NCBI GenBank assembly: GCA_966211965.1
Contig: CBIHON010000028.1
Location: 1-64,000, forward strand
Reading direction: 5' to 3'
Source: CBIHON01 sp966211965
Lineage (GTDB): Bacteria > Pseudomonadota > Gammaproteobacteria > Burkholderiales > Burkholderiaceae_D
DNA length: 64,000 bases
Position 1 is the first letter of the stretch. Each line of letters starts with the position of its first letter. Under the pieces are notes generated by a model. That model had not been told where the DNA came from and made no database searches. It saw only the letters and a list, made by a program, of their open reading frames with translations. This document shows, piece after piece, positions 53,443 through 61,793 of this stretch. The translations under genes and the position numbers were made by a program.

Positions 53443-53931
53443 CTACGATTTGGCCCTTTTTTCCGTATGTCCGGCCGGTTCCTTCTTGAGCCGATGCACC
53501 AGCACCGGAATCTGGCAAGTCGACAGCACCTTGGTCGTGACGCTGCCCAGCAGCGCGTGGCCCCATCCGCTGCGTCCATGCGAGCCCATGAAAATCAAGT
53601 CGCATTCATTTTCCTTTGCGATATGGACGATTTCACGAGCAATCGCATCCGAAAAAGTGGTGAGGCCGGTAAATTTTATGCCCGCAGCTTCGGCTGCCGA
53701 TTTGATTGTTCCCAAATGCATCTCGCCCGCTTTGCGCATCGATGCCTGGTATTCTTCCTCGCTTGGATAGCTGGGCGGGATGATCTCGACATAGATCGGA
53801 TAATGGTATTCCGGGGCGACAAACAGGCCCAGCAGTTCCGTGCCGCTTTGCCGGGCAAACTCGACGCCGGCCAGGGCGGTTGCACCAGACAGCACCGAAC
53901 CGTCGGTGGGAATCAAAATTTTCTTGTACAT
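53443..53931 (-). CDS. Universal stress protein (UspA family)
   Basis: 162 residues, single Usp domain: KKILIPTDGSVLSG at the N-terminus, and the ATP-binding signature G-x2-G-x9-G-S/T visible as GSHGRSGWGHALLGSVTTKVL near 120, so it is probably an ATP-binding type. The ATG at 53931 has GGGAGAA upstream, better than a TTG at 53946. Monocistronic. Confidence 0.9.
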   Translation of the reverse strand: MYKKILIPTDGSVLSGATALAGVEFARQSGTELLGLFVAPEYHYPIYVEIIPPSYPSEEEYQASMRKAGEMHLGTIKSAAEAAGIKFTGLTTFSDAIAREIVHIAKENECDLIFMGSHGRSGWGHALLGSVTTKVLSTCQIPVLVHRLKKEPAGHTEKRAKS

Positions 53932-54076
53932 ATCGCTTTCTCCCAAAGAAATCCTGCTGCGTATGCATCGACGACGAAAAGCTTTGTCCTGTTGCTACGT
54001 TAGTCTTGTCGGGCTGTTTGTGCAATACAAAATGCTAGACTAGCCGCCGCGAGATACTTTCCGACCGACCATACTC

Positions 54077-54523
54077 ATGATAAATATCCAGCTTGGCGAC
54101 GTCAGCCACATTATTCAACTGGCAATCGCTCCGGTTTTTTTGCTCACCGGTGTGGGCACCAACCTGATGGTGCTGACCAATCGCCTGGCGCGCGTCATCG
54201 ATCGCTCGCGTGTGCTCGAAGAACGCTTCCCTACCGCTACGAACGCCGAACAGGCCGAATACAGGGGCGAACTGGAAACCTTGTTCCGCCGTGCGCACCT
54301 GATCAACCGTGCCATCACCTTGAGCACCTCCTGTGCCTTGCTGATCTGCCTCGTGATTGCTACCCTTTTTCTCGGGGATGCTTTGAAACTGGGCTTGGAT
54401 AAATTCATCGCCGCACTTTTTGTGTTGGCGATGCTTTCCCTGATCGGCAGCTTCGTGTACCTGCTGCGCGAGATTTTCGTCGCCACCAAGACGCTCTCGA
54501 TACGCACCTTCATAGCTAAATAG
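54077..54523 (+). CDS. DUF2721 membrane protein
   Basis: 148 residues: one N-terminal helix (HIIQLAIAPVFLLTGVGTNL), a cytoplasmic stretch with LTNRLARVIDRSRVLEERF and RRAHLINRAI, and two more helices (LSTSCALLICLVIATLFLG, FIAALFVLAMLSLIGSFVYL). This is the DUF2721 layout. Function unknown. Confidence 0.8.
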   Translation: MINIQLGDVSHIIQLAIAPVFLLTGVGTNLMVLTNRLARVIDRSRVLEERFPTATNAEQAEYRGELETLFRRAHLINRAITLSTSCALLICLVIATLFLGDALKLGLDKFIAALFVLAMLSLIGSFVYLLREIFVATKTLSIRTFIAK

Positions 54524-54580
54524 TAGTTCAGCTCGATTCTGCGCGGCCCCTCAGGGGGACGCAATTCTTATGCTCCTGTC

Positions 54581-54614
54581 GTATCGCCTTTGTGGATATC
54601 CACAATTGCGATAC
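54581..54614. promoter_or_regulatory. Compound palindrome upstream of dctA
   Basis: Outer arms GTATCGC (54581-54587) and GCGATAC (54608-54614) flank a perfect 14-bp palindrome TGTGGATATCCACA (54591-54604). It is about 150 bases upstream of dctA and could be an operator for a dimeric regulator or a hairpin ending the DUF2721 transcript. Confidence 0.45.
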
Positions 54615-54766
54615 GCCTTTGCGAATTTGATAATGCCTTCTCATCGAGTGTCAATCCATGCCAAACCTCGGTTTCATGGTGCCTGTTCTTTGCAGGAATA
54701 ATTGCAAGAAGCAATAGGCGGGCATCCACGGACATATCTGCAATTCGACTATCACAGGAGACTTAA

Positions 54767-56101
54767 ATGGGTAAGAAACCGATATACAAGTCATTGTATG
54801 TGCAGGTGCTGACGGCAATTGCCATCGGCGTTTTACTGGGACATTTTTACCCCGAGACGGGGGCAGCGATGAAGCCGCTCGGCGATGGCTTCATCAAGTT
54901 GATCAAGATGATCATTGCTCCGATCATCTTCTGTACCGTGGTAGTCGGCATCGCCGGCATGGAAGACATGAAAAAAGTCGGCAAGACCGGCGGCCTGGCT
55001 TTGCTTTATTTCGAGATCGTCAGCACCATCGCCCTGATCGTTGGTTTGGTGATCGTCAACCTGGTCAAGCCGGGTGCTGGCATGAACATTGACGTTGCGA
55101 CGCTCGACGCCAAGTCGATCGCCGCTTATACCGGTCCGGGCAAGATGCAGAGCACGACCGAGTTCCTGCTTAACATCATTCCGACCAGCGTGGTCGACGC
55201 CTTCGCCAAGGGCGATATGCTGCAAGTGCTGCTGTTTTCGATCCTGTTCGGCTTTGCCTTGCACAAGTTCGGCGGGCGCGGCACGATGGTATTCGACTTT
55301 GTGGAAAAGACCTCGCACGTTTTGTTCTCGATTGTCGGCATCATCATGAAAGCTGCGCCGATCGGTGCGTTCGGCGCGATGGCTTTCACGATCGGTAAAT
55401 ACGGCGTCGGTTCGCTGCTCTCGCTCGGTAAGCTGATGGGGACGTTTTACCTGACCTGCCTGATATTCGTCTTCGTCGTACTGGGAATCGTCGCGTGGGT
55501 GCACGGTTTCAGCGTCTGGAAGTTCATCAAGTACATCAAGGAAGAATTGTTCATCGTGCTCGGTACTTCCTCCTCGGAATCGGTATTGCCACGCATGATG
55601 GCCAAGCTGGAAAATCTCGGCGTCAAGAAATCGGTGGTCGGCCTCGTGATCCCGACCGGCTACTCGTTCAATCTGGATGGCACATCCATCTATCTGACCA
55701 TGGCTGCGGTCTTCATCGCCCAAGCCACGAATACGCCGATGTCGTTGACGCAACAGCTGACATTGCTGCTGGTCCTGTTGCTGACATCGAAAGGGGCGGC
55801 AGGCGTCACCGGCAGCGGTTTCATCGTTTTGGCTGCAACTCTGTCGGCAGTCGGCGGCATACCGGTCGCCGGGTTGGCGCTGATACTTGGTATCGATCGT
55901 TTCATGTCGGAAGCTCGTGCGTTGACCAATCTTGTGGGTAATGGCGTCGCCACCGTTGTGGTCGGCAAGTGGACCGGTGATCTGGACGTCGCGAGGATGG
56001 AAAAACATTTGAACGAGGCAGTCGTGGAAGACGAAGAGCCGGAACAAGTGCTGGATCAGGCGACCATCAAGATGCCAATTACCGCCATGTCACGTTCTTA
56101 G
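54767..56101 (+). CDS. dctA: C4-dicarboxylate/proton symporter DctA
   Basis: Imports succinate, fumarate and malate. 444 residues of the DAACS family: IKLIKMIIAPIIFCTVVVGI near 45, the serine-rich loop GTSSSESVLPRMM near 266, GYSFNLDGTSIYLTMAAVF near 300 and DRFMSEARALTNLVGNGVATVV near 380. AGGAG precedes the ATG. No dctBD kinase/regulator pair is adjacent. A strong terminator follows. Confidence 0.95.
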   Translation: MGKKPIYKSLYVQVLTAIAIGVLLGHFYPETGAAMKPLGDGFIKLIKMIIAPIIFCTVVVGIAGMEDMKKVGKTGGLALLYFEIVSTIALIVGLVIVNLVKPGAGMNIDVATLDAKSIAAYTGPGKMQSTTEFLLNIIPTSVVDAFAKGDMLQVLLFSILFGFALHKFGGRGTMVFDFVEKTSHVLFSIVGIIMKAAPIGAFGAMAFTIGKYGVGSLLSLGKLMGTFYLTCLIFVFVVLGIVAWVHGFSVWKFIKYIKEELFIVLGTSSSESVLPRMMAKLENLGVKKSVVGLVIPTGYSFNLDGTSIYLTMAAVFIAQATNTPMSLTQQLTLLLVLLLTSKGAAGVTGSGFIVLAATLSAVGGIPVAGLALILGIDRFMSEARALTNLVGNGVATVVVGKWTGDLDVARMEKHLNEAVVEDEEPEQVLDQATIKMPITAMSRS

Positions 56102-56182
56102 CCAAGTAGGGCAGAGTTTTTTCGTAGGTTTTACGAAAATTGCTGTGCCCCTCATTTAGCTTGTAACGACTGGTTAGCTGTC

Positions 56183-56223
56183 AAAAAAGCAGGGAGTGCG
56201 GATTACGCACTCCCTGCTTTTTT
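56183..56223 (+). terminator. Rho-independent terminator after dctA
   Basis: Eighteen-bp perfect stem (AAAAAAGCAGGGAGTGCG and its complement) with a 5-base loop; the A and T ends make it usable in both directions. Confidence 0.92.
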
Positions 56224-56371
56224 ATTGCCCTTGAGCACGCCCTCTCAAGGTATACTGCGCTTCGCATGCAAAGCGGGTAATTTTCAACTGATATTGCCAA
56301 TTTTGTAATTGGCCGCAAGCTGAGCAGATGCAACATTGCAGTAAAAAAACGGGAATGAGTGAGGGGGCGAG

Positions 56372-57565
56372 ATGGCGATTGCTGATTTGAATTTTCTGGT
56401 CGCGGAAGACGATCTCTTCCAGCGACGCTGGTTAGTCATCATGCTGACCAATCTCGGTATCAGAAACATTACCGAAGTGGGTGACGGCATCGAGGCTTTG
56501 CGCATTTTGCAAGACAAGAGCCGGCAGATCGACATCAGCTTCGTTGACCTGAACATGCCGGGTATGGATGGAATGGAATTGATCCGTCACCTGGCCAAGG
56601 AAAATCATCCTACGGCCATCATCCTGGCGAGCGCACTCGACAGTTCCTTGCTGTTTTCGGTCGAGACCATGTCCAAGGCTTATGGCATCAACCTGCTCGG
56701 AACGATCGAAAAGCCGGCCACGCCGGAAGCCCTGCTGGCCTTGATCAAGCAATACAAGCCGCCGGAAGCCAGGCAGCAGTATGCCGCTGTCACCGATTTT
56801 ACGATCGAACAGATACTGCAAGGCTTGCAGAACAAGGAATTCGAACCGCTGTTCCAGCCCAAGGTGGAATTGGCGACGGGCCAAGTCAAGGGTGTCGAAG
56901 CATTCGCGCGTTGGCGCCATCCGCAGCATGGCTTGATTGCGCCGCATGCCTTCCTTCGCGTCCTTGAAGAGCACAGCAGGATGGATGCCCTGGTCTGGGC
57001 GATCATCGAAAAATCCGCAGCCGCCTGCCTGGCATGGCATGCGCAAGGGTATGCGGTTCCGTTCTCCATCAATCTCTCTCCATCATCGCTGGAGCAAGCC
57101 GGCTTCGCCGAGAATCTCGTCGAATATCTGGCGCAGCAAGGAATAAACGAGCGGCACATCGTTCTCGAAGTCACCGAATCGGCGGCGGTGACCAACGTGC
57201 CGTACTTCCTGGAGAATCTTGCGCGCTTGCGCATGAAAGGTTTCCATCTCTCGGTCGACGACTATGGCTCAGGCCATACCAGCATGCAGCAGTTGTTGCA
57301 GATTCCGTTTTCGGAACTGAAGATCGACCGCGCCTTCGTAGCCGGCGCTTCGGAAAACCAATCGATGGAACTGGTGCTCAGCTCAAGCTTCGAGTTGTGC
57401 CGGAAGCTGAACCGGATCTCGGTCGCGGTCGGTGTGGAGACGCAGCAGGATTGGGATTTCCTTATCAAGCTGGGTTGCACTTATGCGCAAGGCTATTACG
57501 TTGCCAAGCCGATGGAAGCCGAGGTATTGCCGGCCTGGATGAAAGAGTGGTCGCAGTTCTTTTGA
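56372..57565 (+). CDS. REC-EAL response regulator with altered EAL site
   Basis: 397 residues. Receiver ~7-130 with phospho-acceptor Asp59 (FVDLNMPG) and KP near 114; EAL domain ~145-390. Architecture is that of RocR/VieA-type c-di-GMP phosphodiesterases. Active-site residues present: E176, N234, E266, D296-D297, K317, E356, Q373. Changed: EAL is EAF, and the first Glu of the canonical AEGVE loop, reported as the general base in RocR, is Val353 (VAVGVE). It is therefore probably weak or inactive and may act by binding. GAGGGGG lies upstream of the ATG. No kinase adjacent. Confidence 0.85.
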   Translation: MAIADLNFLVAEDDLFQRRWLVIMLTNLGIRNITEVGDGIEALRILQDKSRQIDISFVDLNMPGMDGMELIRHLAKENHPTAIILASALDSSLLFSVETMSKAYGINLLGTIEKPATPEALLALIKQYKPPEARQQYAAVTDFTIEQILQGLQNKEFEPLFQPKVELATGQVKGVEAFARWRHPQHGLIAPHAFLRVLEEHSRMDALVWAIIEKSAAACLAWHAQGYAVPFSINLSPSSLEQAGFAENLVEYLAQQGINERHIVLEVTESAAVTNVPYFLENLARLRMKGFHLSVDDYGSGHTSMQQLLQIPFSELKIDRAFVAGASENQSMELVLSSSFELCRKLNRISVAVGVETQQDWDFLIKLGCTYAQGYYVAKPMEAEVLPAWMKEWSQFF

Positions 57566-57596
57566 GACGATGGCATGCCTGGCGCTGAACACGGCG

Positions 57597-58049
57597 TCAA
57601 CCAAGCGTACGCCGCAATACTGCGTGCCGATGGGTAAACAGTTTTTTGACGAACCAGCGCGTCAGGCGCTTGCTGAAGCGTGGCCGGAACTCCAGCCGGT
57701 CGGTGATGGTGGAGCCGCCCGCGATCGGTGTGACGATGCGCTCGTGGCGCCACAGCAGCATGCTCAGCATCGGCGACTGTTCAAGGAAGCGGCGGCCAGG
57801 CTCCAATTCGACCAGCGTCAGGTCGGAGCGATCGACCGGGAGAATGCCGAACAATAAAATCCAGCTGCGGAACAGCCGCTGTCCAAGCCGGATATCCAGA
57901 TCCAGCAGGCTTTTCACATTCCGCGGCGTGGTCATCTTCAGCAGCGGCCGCAGCTCGCTCGAAATGCCGTCGACCGAAACCGCCCAGCGCCAGGATTCTT
58001 CGGCCGGCACCGCGAGCTTGGATTTGAAGGTGAGCACTACGTTTCTCAA
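57597..58049 (-). CDS. Uncharacterised SRPBCC-like protein
   Basis: 150 residues. The layout LAVPAEESWRWAVSVDGISSELRPLLKM, IDR-like hydrophobic strand WILLFGILPVDRSDLTLVEL and RWFVKKLFTHRHAVLR at the end is that of START/SRPBCC cyclase-dehydrase-like proteins that hold hydrophobic ligands. The start is a TTG overlapping the FlgO-like gene stop (TTGA), or a GTG at 58037. Third gene of a three-gene operon. Family call from pattern only. Confidence 0.6.
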   Translation of the reverse strand: MRNVVLTFKSKLAVPAEESWRWAVSVDGISSELRPLLKMTTPRNVKSLLDLDIRLGQRLFRSWILLFGILPVDRSDLTLVELEPGRRFLEQSPMLSMLLWRHERIVTPIAGGSTITDRLEFRPRFSKRLTRWFVKKLFTHRHAVLRRTLG

Positions 58050-58567
58050 AGCGCCAGCAAAGCCTTGATATTGCGCGTGAGCGGCAGCGCATAATTGTCG
58101 GCGCTGATCACACGGTTGTCGGCCACGTTGATCACCTTCAACGTGACATACACGAAGGCTGAGCCGACCGCATAATTGCCGACGACGACGACCTGCGCTT
58201 GATGGGTTTTCGAGAGTGCGCGCACGTCGCGCGAGAGCAGCAATTCGCCGGTCTCTTCCTTGATCAGGACATTGCTGCGCATTTTCATCTCGACCACGCT
58301 GAAACCCTGATTGGTCAGGCGTGTGGCAATCTGTTCCGATACCAGCCGGCCGAAGCGCGAGGACTGATTGAGCGCATCGATATTGACGATGGTCGAGATC
58401 AGAACCGGGAGGTTACGGTCGATCGGGATCAGCGGCGAGGCGGTGATGCGATCCGCTGCGCGGTGATTGACCTGGGTGAATTCATTGTTTGCTGCTTCCT
58501 GGTAGGTCGGGCCTTCGGCGCATCCGCTCAAGAGAGCAAGCAGCAGGAGAAGAGAGAGGGTCTTCAT
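58046..58567 (-). CDS. FlgO-domain lipoprotein
   Basis: 173 residues. Lipobox LLSGC near 16. The mature protein has the FlgO pattern LPVLISTIVNIDALNQSSRFGRLVSEQIATRL, then SNVLIKEETGELLLSRDVRAL and VVVVGNYAVGSAFVYVTLKVIN. FlgO/FlgP proteins support the outer-membrane part of flagella in Vibrio, but family members occur without flagellar genes, as here. Overlaps both neighbours by four bases. Confidence 0.75.
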   Translation of the reverse strand: MKTLSLLLLLALLSGCAEGPTYQEAANNEFTQVNHRAADRITASPLIPIDRNLPVLISTIVNIDALNQSSRFGRLVSEQIATRLTNQGFSVVEMKMRSNVLIKEETGELLLSRDVRALSKTHQAQVVVVGNYAVGSAFVYVTLKVINVADNRVISADNYALPLTRNIKALLAL

Positions 58568-59253
58568 TGTCCGACCACTCCCACGGCTCTGCTTGCTGCG
58601 CGAAACGGCCGCTCGAACAACATGCCTTCGACATCCTCGACGTAATACACGTCGGTTTTGCGCATCAGGTAACGGGTGCCGTCGATCAGCGAGGTGGTGA
58701 TCAGTACTTCCGTATTGGTCGGGCTGTGCAGGCGCGCATAGGCTGTACCGAGTTCGGTCGCGGCGATCAACGCGGTGCCGGCGGCCGCCTTGCCGCCGTA
58801 GGACAGGTTGCCGATGTCGATCTCGCGTGCGACCAGTACGCCGCCGGCCAGCGCGGCGATCGAACCCGGGGCGTAGAATCCGCCGCGGTTGTCGGGATGG
58901 CGCACTACCTGGGCTTCATATCGAACCGTGATGGCTCCGGCGGCTTGAGTCGAAACATCCAGGCCCTGATTGACCATTCGCGACACCAAGAGAGTCTGGA
59001 AGGCGCGCGAAAAGCTGCTGCCGTCTGCGGCCAAGACATGCAGCGGCTTGCCCTGTAAAGCGGCCTTGTCCCGCAGCGCTGCGGTTTCGGCGGCAACGTC
59101 GCGCGCGATGACATCCCAGTGCTGGGCCGACTTGGCTTTTTTCAGTCTGGCCGCCTCAAACGGCTCGGCGCTCGGCACGCCTTGCAACTGCGCACATCCC
59201 GCGAAGAAAGGCAGGACGAGCGCGGCGGTCAGGGTGATGTTTCGGATTGCCAT
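58564..59253 (-). CDS. Uncharacterised lipoprotein upstream of FlgO-like gene
   Basis: 229 residues with lipobox FFAGC near 19. Mature part is soluble, with a hydrophobic Gly/Ala stretch (SIAALAGGVLVAREIDIGNL) in the middle and a C-terminal TEVLITTSLIDGTRYLMRKTDVYYV strand pair, typical of proteins that recruit or stabilise outer-membrane assemblies. AAGGAGAAAAT precedes the ATG. First gene of the three-gene operon. I do not know the family. Confidence 0.65.
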   Translation of the reverse strand: MAIRNITLTAALVLPFFAGCAQLQGVPSAEPFEAARLKKAKSAQHWDVIARDVAAETAALRDKAALQGKPLHVLAADGSSFSRAFQTLLVSRMVNQGLDVSTQAAGAITVRYEAQVVRHPDNRGGFYAPGSIAALAGGVLVAREIDIGNLSYGGKAAAGTALIAATELGTAYARLHSPTNTEVLITTSLIDGTRYLMRKTDVYYVEDVEGMLFERPFRAASRAVGVVGQ

Positions 59254-59355
59254 ATTTTCTCCTTGGAAGATCGCTGCGTGGCAGTATTGGCGATGGGAAT
59301 GGCTGTGCCGAAGATATTAGCATGGGATGTATGGTGTCGAGCGAATCTCCCGCAG

Positions 59356-59520
59356 CTAGTGTCCTGTTCCGTAAATTCGTTGCATAAAAGATGACGAGAA
59401 TCGCGCCGATACCGCGTCAAAAATGCGCGCAAGGCCTCGGCCTTGCTGTGCTTTTTTCCTTGTCTCGGCCCGATTTCGTCACTTTTATTTTTGCTACGAA
59501 TTTACGGAACAGGACACTAG
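59356..59520. mobile_element. MITE-like palindromic element A, copy 1
   Basis: 157-bp element (59360-59516) with perfect terminal inverted repeats of 21 bp (TGTCCTGTTCCGTAAATTCGT) and weaker complementarity inwards. It is flanked on both sides by CTAG, a plausible 4-bp target duplication. No transposase. A related copy lies at 61549-61709. Confidence 0.8.
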
Positions 59521-59602
59521 TGGACGGTAACAGCCAATTCGAAAGTGCCTGTGTGCCGGACATGCATCTTTCACTTCCAAATCGACTGTTACAGTCCACT
59601 AG
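59517..59602. mobile_element. MITE-like palindromic element B
   Basis: 78-bp element (59521-59598) with imperfect inverted arms matching at 22 of 27 positions (TGGAC-GTAACAG core), again flanked by CTAG on both sides; the left CTAG is shared with element A. Its right arm is repeated at 5789-5820. Confidence 0.75.
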
Positions 59603-59639
59603 GGCCATCGGATATGCAAAGCGGGCCAAAGTAGCTGGA

Positions 59640-60881
59640 TCAAGACAGCGCGGCAACCGCGCGCGGGGCCAAACGCGCTTCCCGGATCGGCAGGTTCACT
59701 AGTGCGGCGGCAATCGCTAGCGCGATATCGGCATACCACATCCAGCCGAAATCGCCGAAACGCGCCAATGCCAGTCCGCCCAGCCAGGCGCCGAAGAAGC
59801 CGCCGACCTGATGCGACAACAGCGTCAGGCCGAATAAGGTGGCCAGGTAGCGCGTGCCGAATAATTTACCGACCAGGCCGGCCGTGGGCGGCACCGTCGC
59901 CAGCCACGTAAAGCCCAGCGCTCCGGCGAAAATGTAGAAGGTGAGGGCAGTCTTCGGCGCCAGGAGGAAGAGCATGATAATCGCGGCGCGGCTGCCGTAT
60001 ATCAGCGACAGCAGGTACTTCATACGGTAACGCGCTGACAATGCACCCGCGCTCAGGCTGCCAAGGATATTGAACAATCCGATCATGGCCAAAGCGGTGG
60101 CCGAGACACCCGCTGCCAAGCCGCATAGCGCTACCTCGCCGGGTAGATGAGTGACCAGAAAGGCGATATGGAAACCGCAGGTAAAAAAACCGGCATGCAG
60201 GCACAAATAACTTGGATCGCGCAATGCGGTGCGCACTTGCCGCCCCAGTGGCATCTCGTTTGCGGCCGTGCCTGTCGCAGCATGGGTGGCCGGCATCGAG
60301 GCGCCTTGGCGCAGCGGCCATGTCATCGGGATCGTCAGCAGGGTGGCGGCTGCCATGGTCAGCATTGCCGCGACCCAGCCGGCGGTATTGATGATGGCTT
60401 GCATTAGCGGCGCAAACACGAATTGCCCGAAGGACCCGCCGGCATTGATGAAGCCGGAGGCAAAGGCTCGCCGCTCCGCCGGCAGGCGCTGTGCGGTAGC
60501 GCCGATCAGGATGGAAAAACTTCCGGCCCCGGCGCCGGCTGCGCTCAGTATGCCCATGGTCAGCAGCAGACCCCATTGGCTATCGACAAAGGGCGTCAGC
60601 GCCGTGCCCAGCGCCAGCATCACGGCGCCAGCGATGATCACGCGCACCGCGCCGTATTTGTCGGCAATCGCGCCGAACACCGGCTGTGCCGCACCCCACA
60701 CGAACTGGCCTACCGCCAGCGCGAAACTGATGGAAACGATGCCCAGGCCGGTCGAGGTATTGATCGGCGACACGAACAAGCCGGTCGTCAGGCGCGCGCC
60801 CATCGTAACCATCAGTATTGATGCGGCCGCGATGGTCAGCAGCCATGCTGCGCGCGGGGTCATTTCATTCTGGGCTGGCAT
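59640..60881 (-). CDS. MFS transporter
   Basis: 413 residues, 12 predicted helices. N-terminal half has SISFALAVGQFVWGAAQPVFGAIADKYG with the MFS loop 2-3 signature GxxADKYGxxR, and GFINAGGSFGQFVFAPLMQ near 145, typical of oxalate/formate-antiporter or CynX-like carriers. AGGAG lies before the ATG at 60881. A MarR gene lies about 115 bases upstream on the same strand and may control it. Substrate unknown. Confidence 0.88.
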   Translation of the reverse strand: MPAQNEMTPRAAWLLTIAAASILMVTMGARLTTGLFVSPINTSTGLGIVSISFALAVGQFVWGAAQPVFGAIADKYGAVRVIIAGAVMLALGTALTPFVDSQWGLLLTMGILSAAGAGAGSFSILIGATAQRLPAERRAFASGFINAGGSFGQFVFAPLMQAIINTAGWVAAMLTMAAATLLTIPMTWPLRQGASMPATHAATGTAANEMPLGRQVRTALRDPSYLCLHAGFFTCGFHIAFLVTHLPGEVALCGLAAGVSATALAMIGLFNILGSLSAGALSARYRMKYLLSLIYGSRAAIIMLFLLAPKTALTFYIFAGALGFTWLATVPPTAGLVGKLFGTRYLATLFGLTLLSHQVGGFFGAWLGGLALARFGDFGWMWYADIALAIAAALVNLPIREARLAPRAVAALS

Positions 60882-60997
60882 GGGCAGGCTCCTTGAGGAT
60901 TGTCTTGGCTGTGGTCAACGTCCCGGCGGGCCAGGCGGCGCGCACGGATAGATTGTAGTGTATATGCACGTATCGTGTTGAGGCCTGACGAAAGACG

Positions 60998-61501
60998 CTA
61001 TCGGTCGGCGCCGAGCGCTGTGTGCTTGTCCAGCAAAGGGCTCAGCCTCTCAAGCGCGGCATCAATGTGCGTATGCAGGCTGCGCACGGTTTCCATGCCC
61101 AGCGTGCGTTCGAGTTCGGACTGGGCGCGCCGCCATGCCTGCCTTGCCGCTTTGACCGTGTCGCGTCCGGCAGCGGTGATGGTCACGATGCGCTGGCGCG
61201 AGTCGGGGCCCGGCTTGAGTTCGATCCACCCTGCATCGATCAGCGGTTTCAAGTTGCGGGTCAGGGTGGTGCGCTCGGTGCTCATGCGCGCCGCCAACTC
61301 CACAACCGGCAAGGATTCGGCCGCCGCCCATTTCAGTAGAGAGTATTGTGTGGTCTTCAGGTTTACCGCCGCAAGTTGCTGGTCGTACAGGCGCGTGACG
61401 GTGCGCGTCAGCTTGCGCAAGGCGAAACAGGTGCAACCAATGGAAGCGCTGGATGGGTTGGACATGGTTGGAGATGGAAAGAAAGGAGAAGCAGACTTCA
61501 T
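60998..61501 (-). CDS. MarR-family regulator
   Basis: About 167 residues from the ATG at 61501 (or 155 from 61465; neither has a good ribosome site). Winged-helix core: TTQYSLLKWAAAESLPVVEL, AARMSTERTTLTRNLKPLID and wing PGPDSRQRIVTITAAG. CTCFALRKLTRTVTRLYDQQ near the N-terminus is typical. The frame is open further upstream into MITE copy 2, but that part is not gene-like. Likely controls the MFS gene just downstream. Confidence 0.85.
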   Translation of the reverse strand: MKSASPFFPSPTMSNPSSASIGCTCFALRKLTRTVTRLYDQQLAAVNLKTTQYSLLKWAAAESLPVVELAARMSTERTTLTRNLKPLIDAGWIELKPGPDSRQRIVTITAAGRDTVKAARQAWRRAQSELERTLGMETVRSLHTHIDAALERLSPLLDKHTALGADR

Positions 61502-61548
61502 AATAGTGTGGATACACCTGAATTGCCAAATATTGCACAGACATCTTG

Positions 61549-61709
61549 TGTCCCGGTCCGTAAATTTGTGCATAAAAAAAAGCGGCGAGAATCGCGTCGA
61601 TACGGCGTCGAAAATGCGCGCAAGGAGGAACCACCCTTGCCGTGCTTTTTCCTTGTCTCGTCCCGATTCCGCCACTCTCATTTATGCAGCGAATTTACGG
61701 AACAGGACA
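61549..61709. mobile_element. MITE-like palindromic element A, copy 2
   Basis: 161-bp relative of 59360-59516, with the same start (TGTCC-G-TCCGTAAATT) and end (CGAATTTACGGAACAGGACA) and conserved interior such as AAAATGCGCGCAAGG. Flanks are CTTG and TTTG. It sits in the divergent region between the marR and araC-type genes, about 48 bases from the marR start, so it may carry or replace promoter signals. Confidence 0.75.
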
Positions 61710-61793
61710 TTTGCTGCCGGAGAAAAGCAGAGACAGGCGCGGTAAACTACGCCTCTGACGAATTGACTCAACCATAATGCATCGGGACCACAC

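Noticed and set aside
59417..59656. Possible small minus-strand gene across the MITE pair
   Set aside because: Lies almost wholly inside elements A and B and contains no coding signature.
61502..61681. N-terminal extension of the MarR frame to 61681
   Set aside because: The extra 60 codons run through MITE copy 2 and look like repeat translation (for example SGRDKEKARQG); MarR homology starts after 61501.
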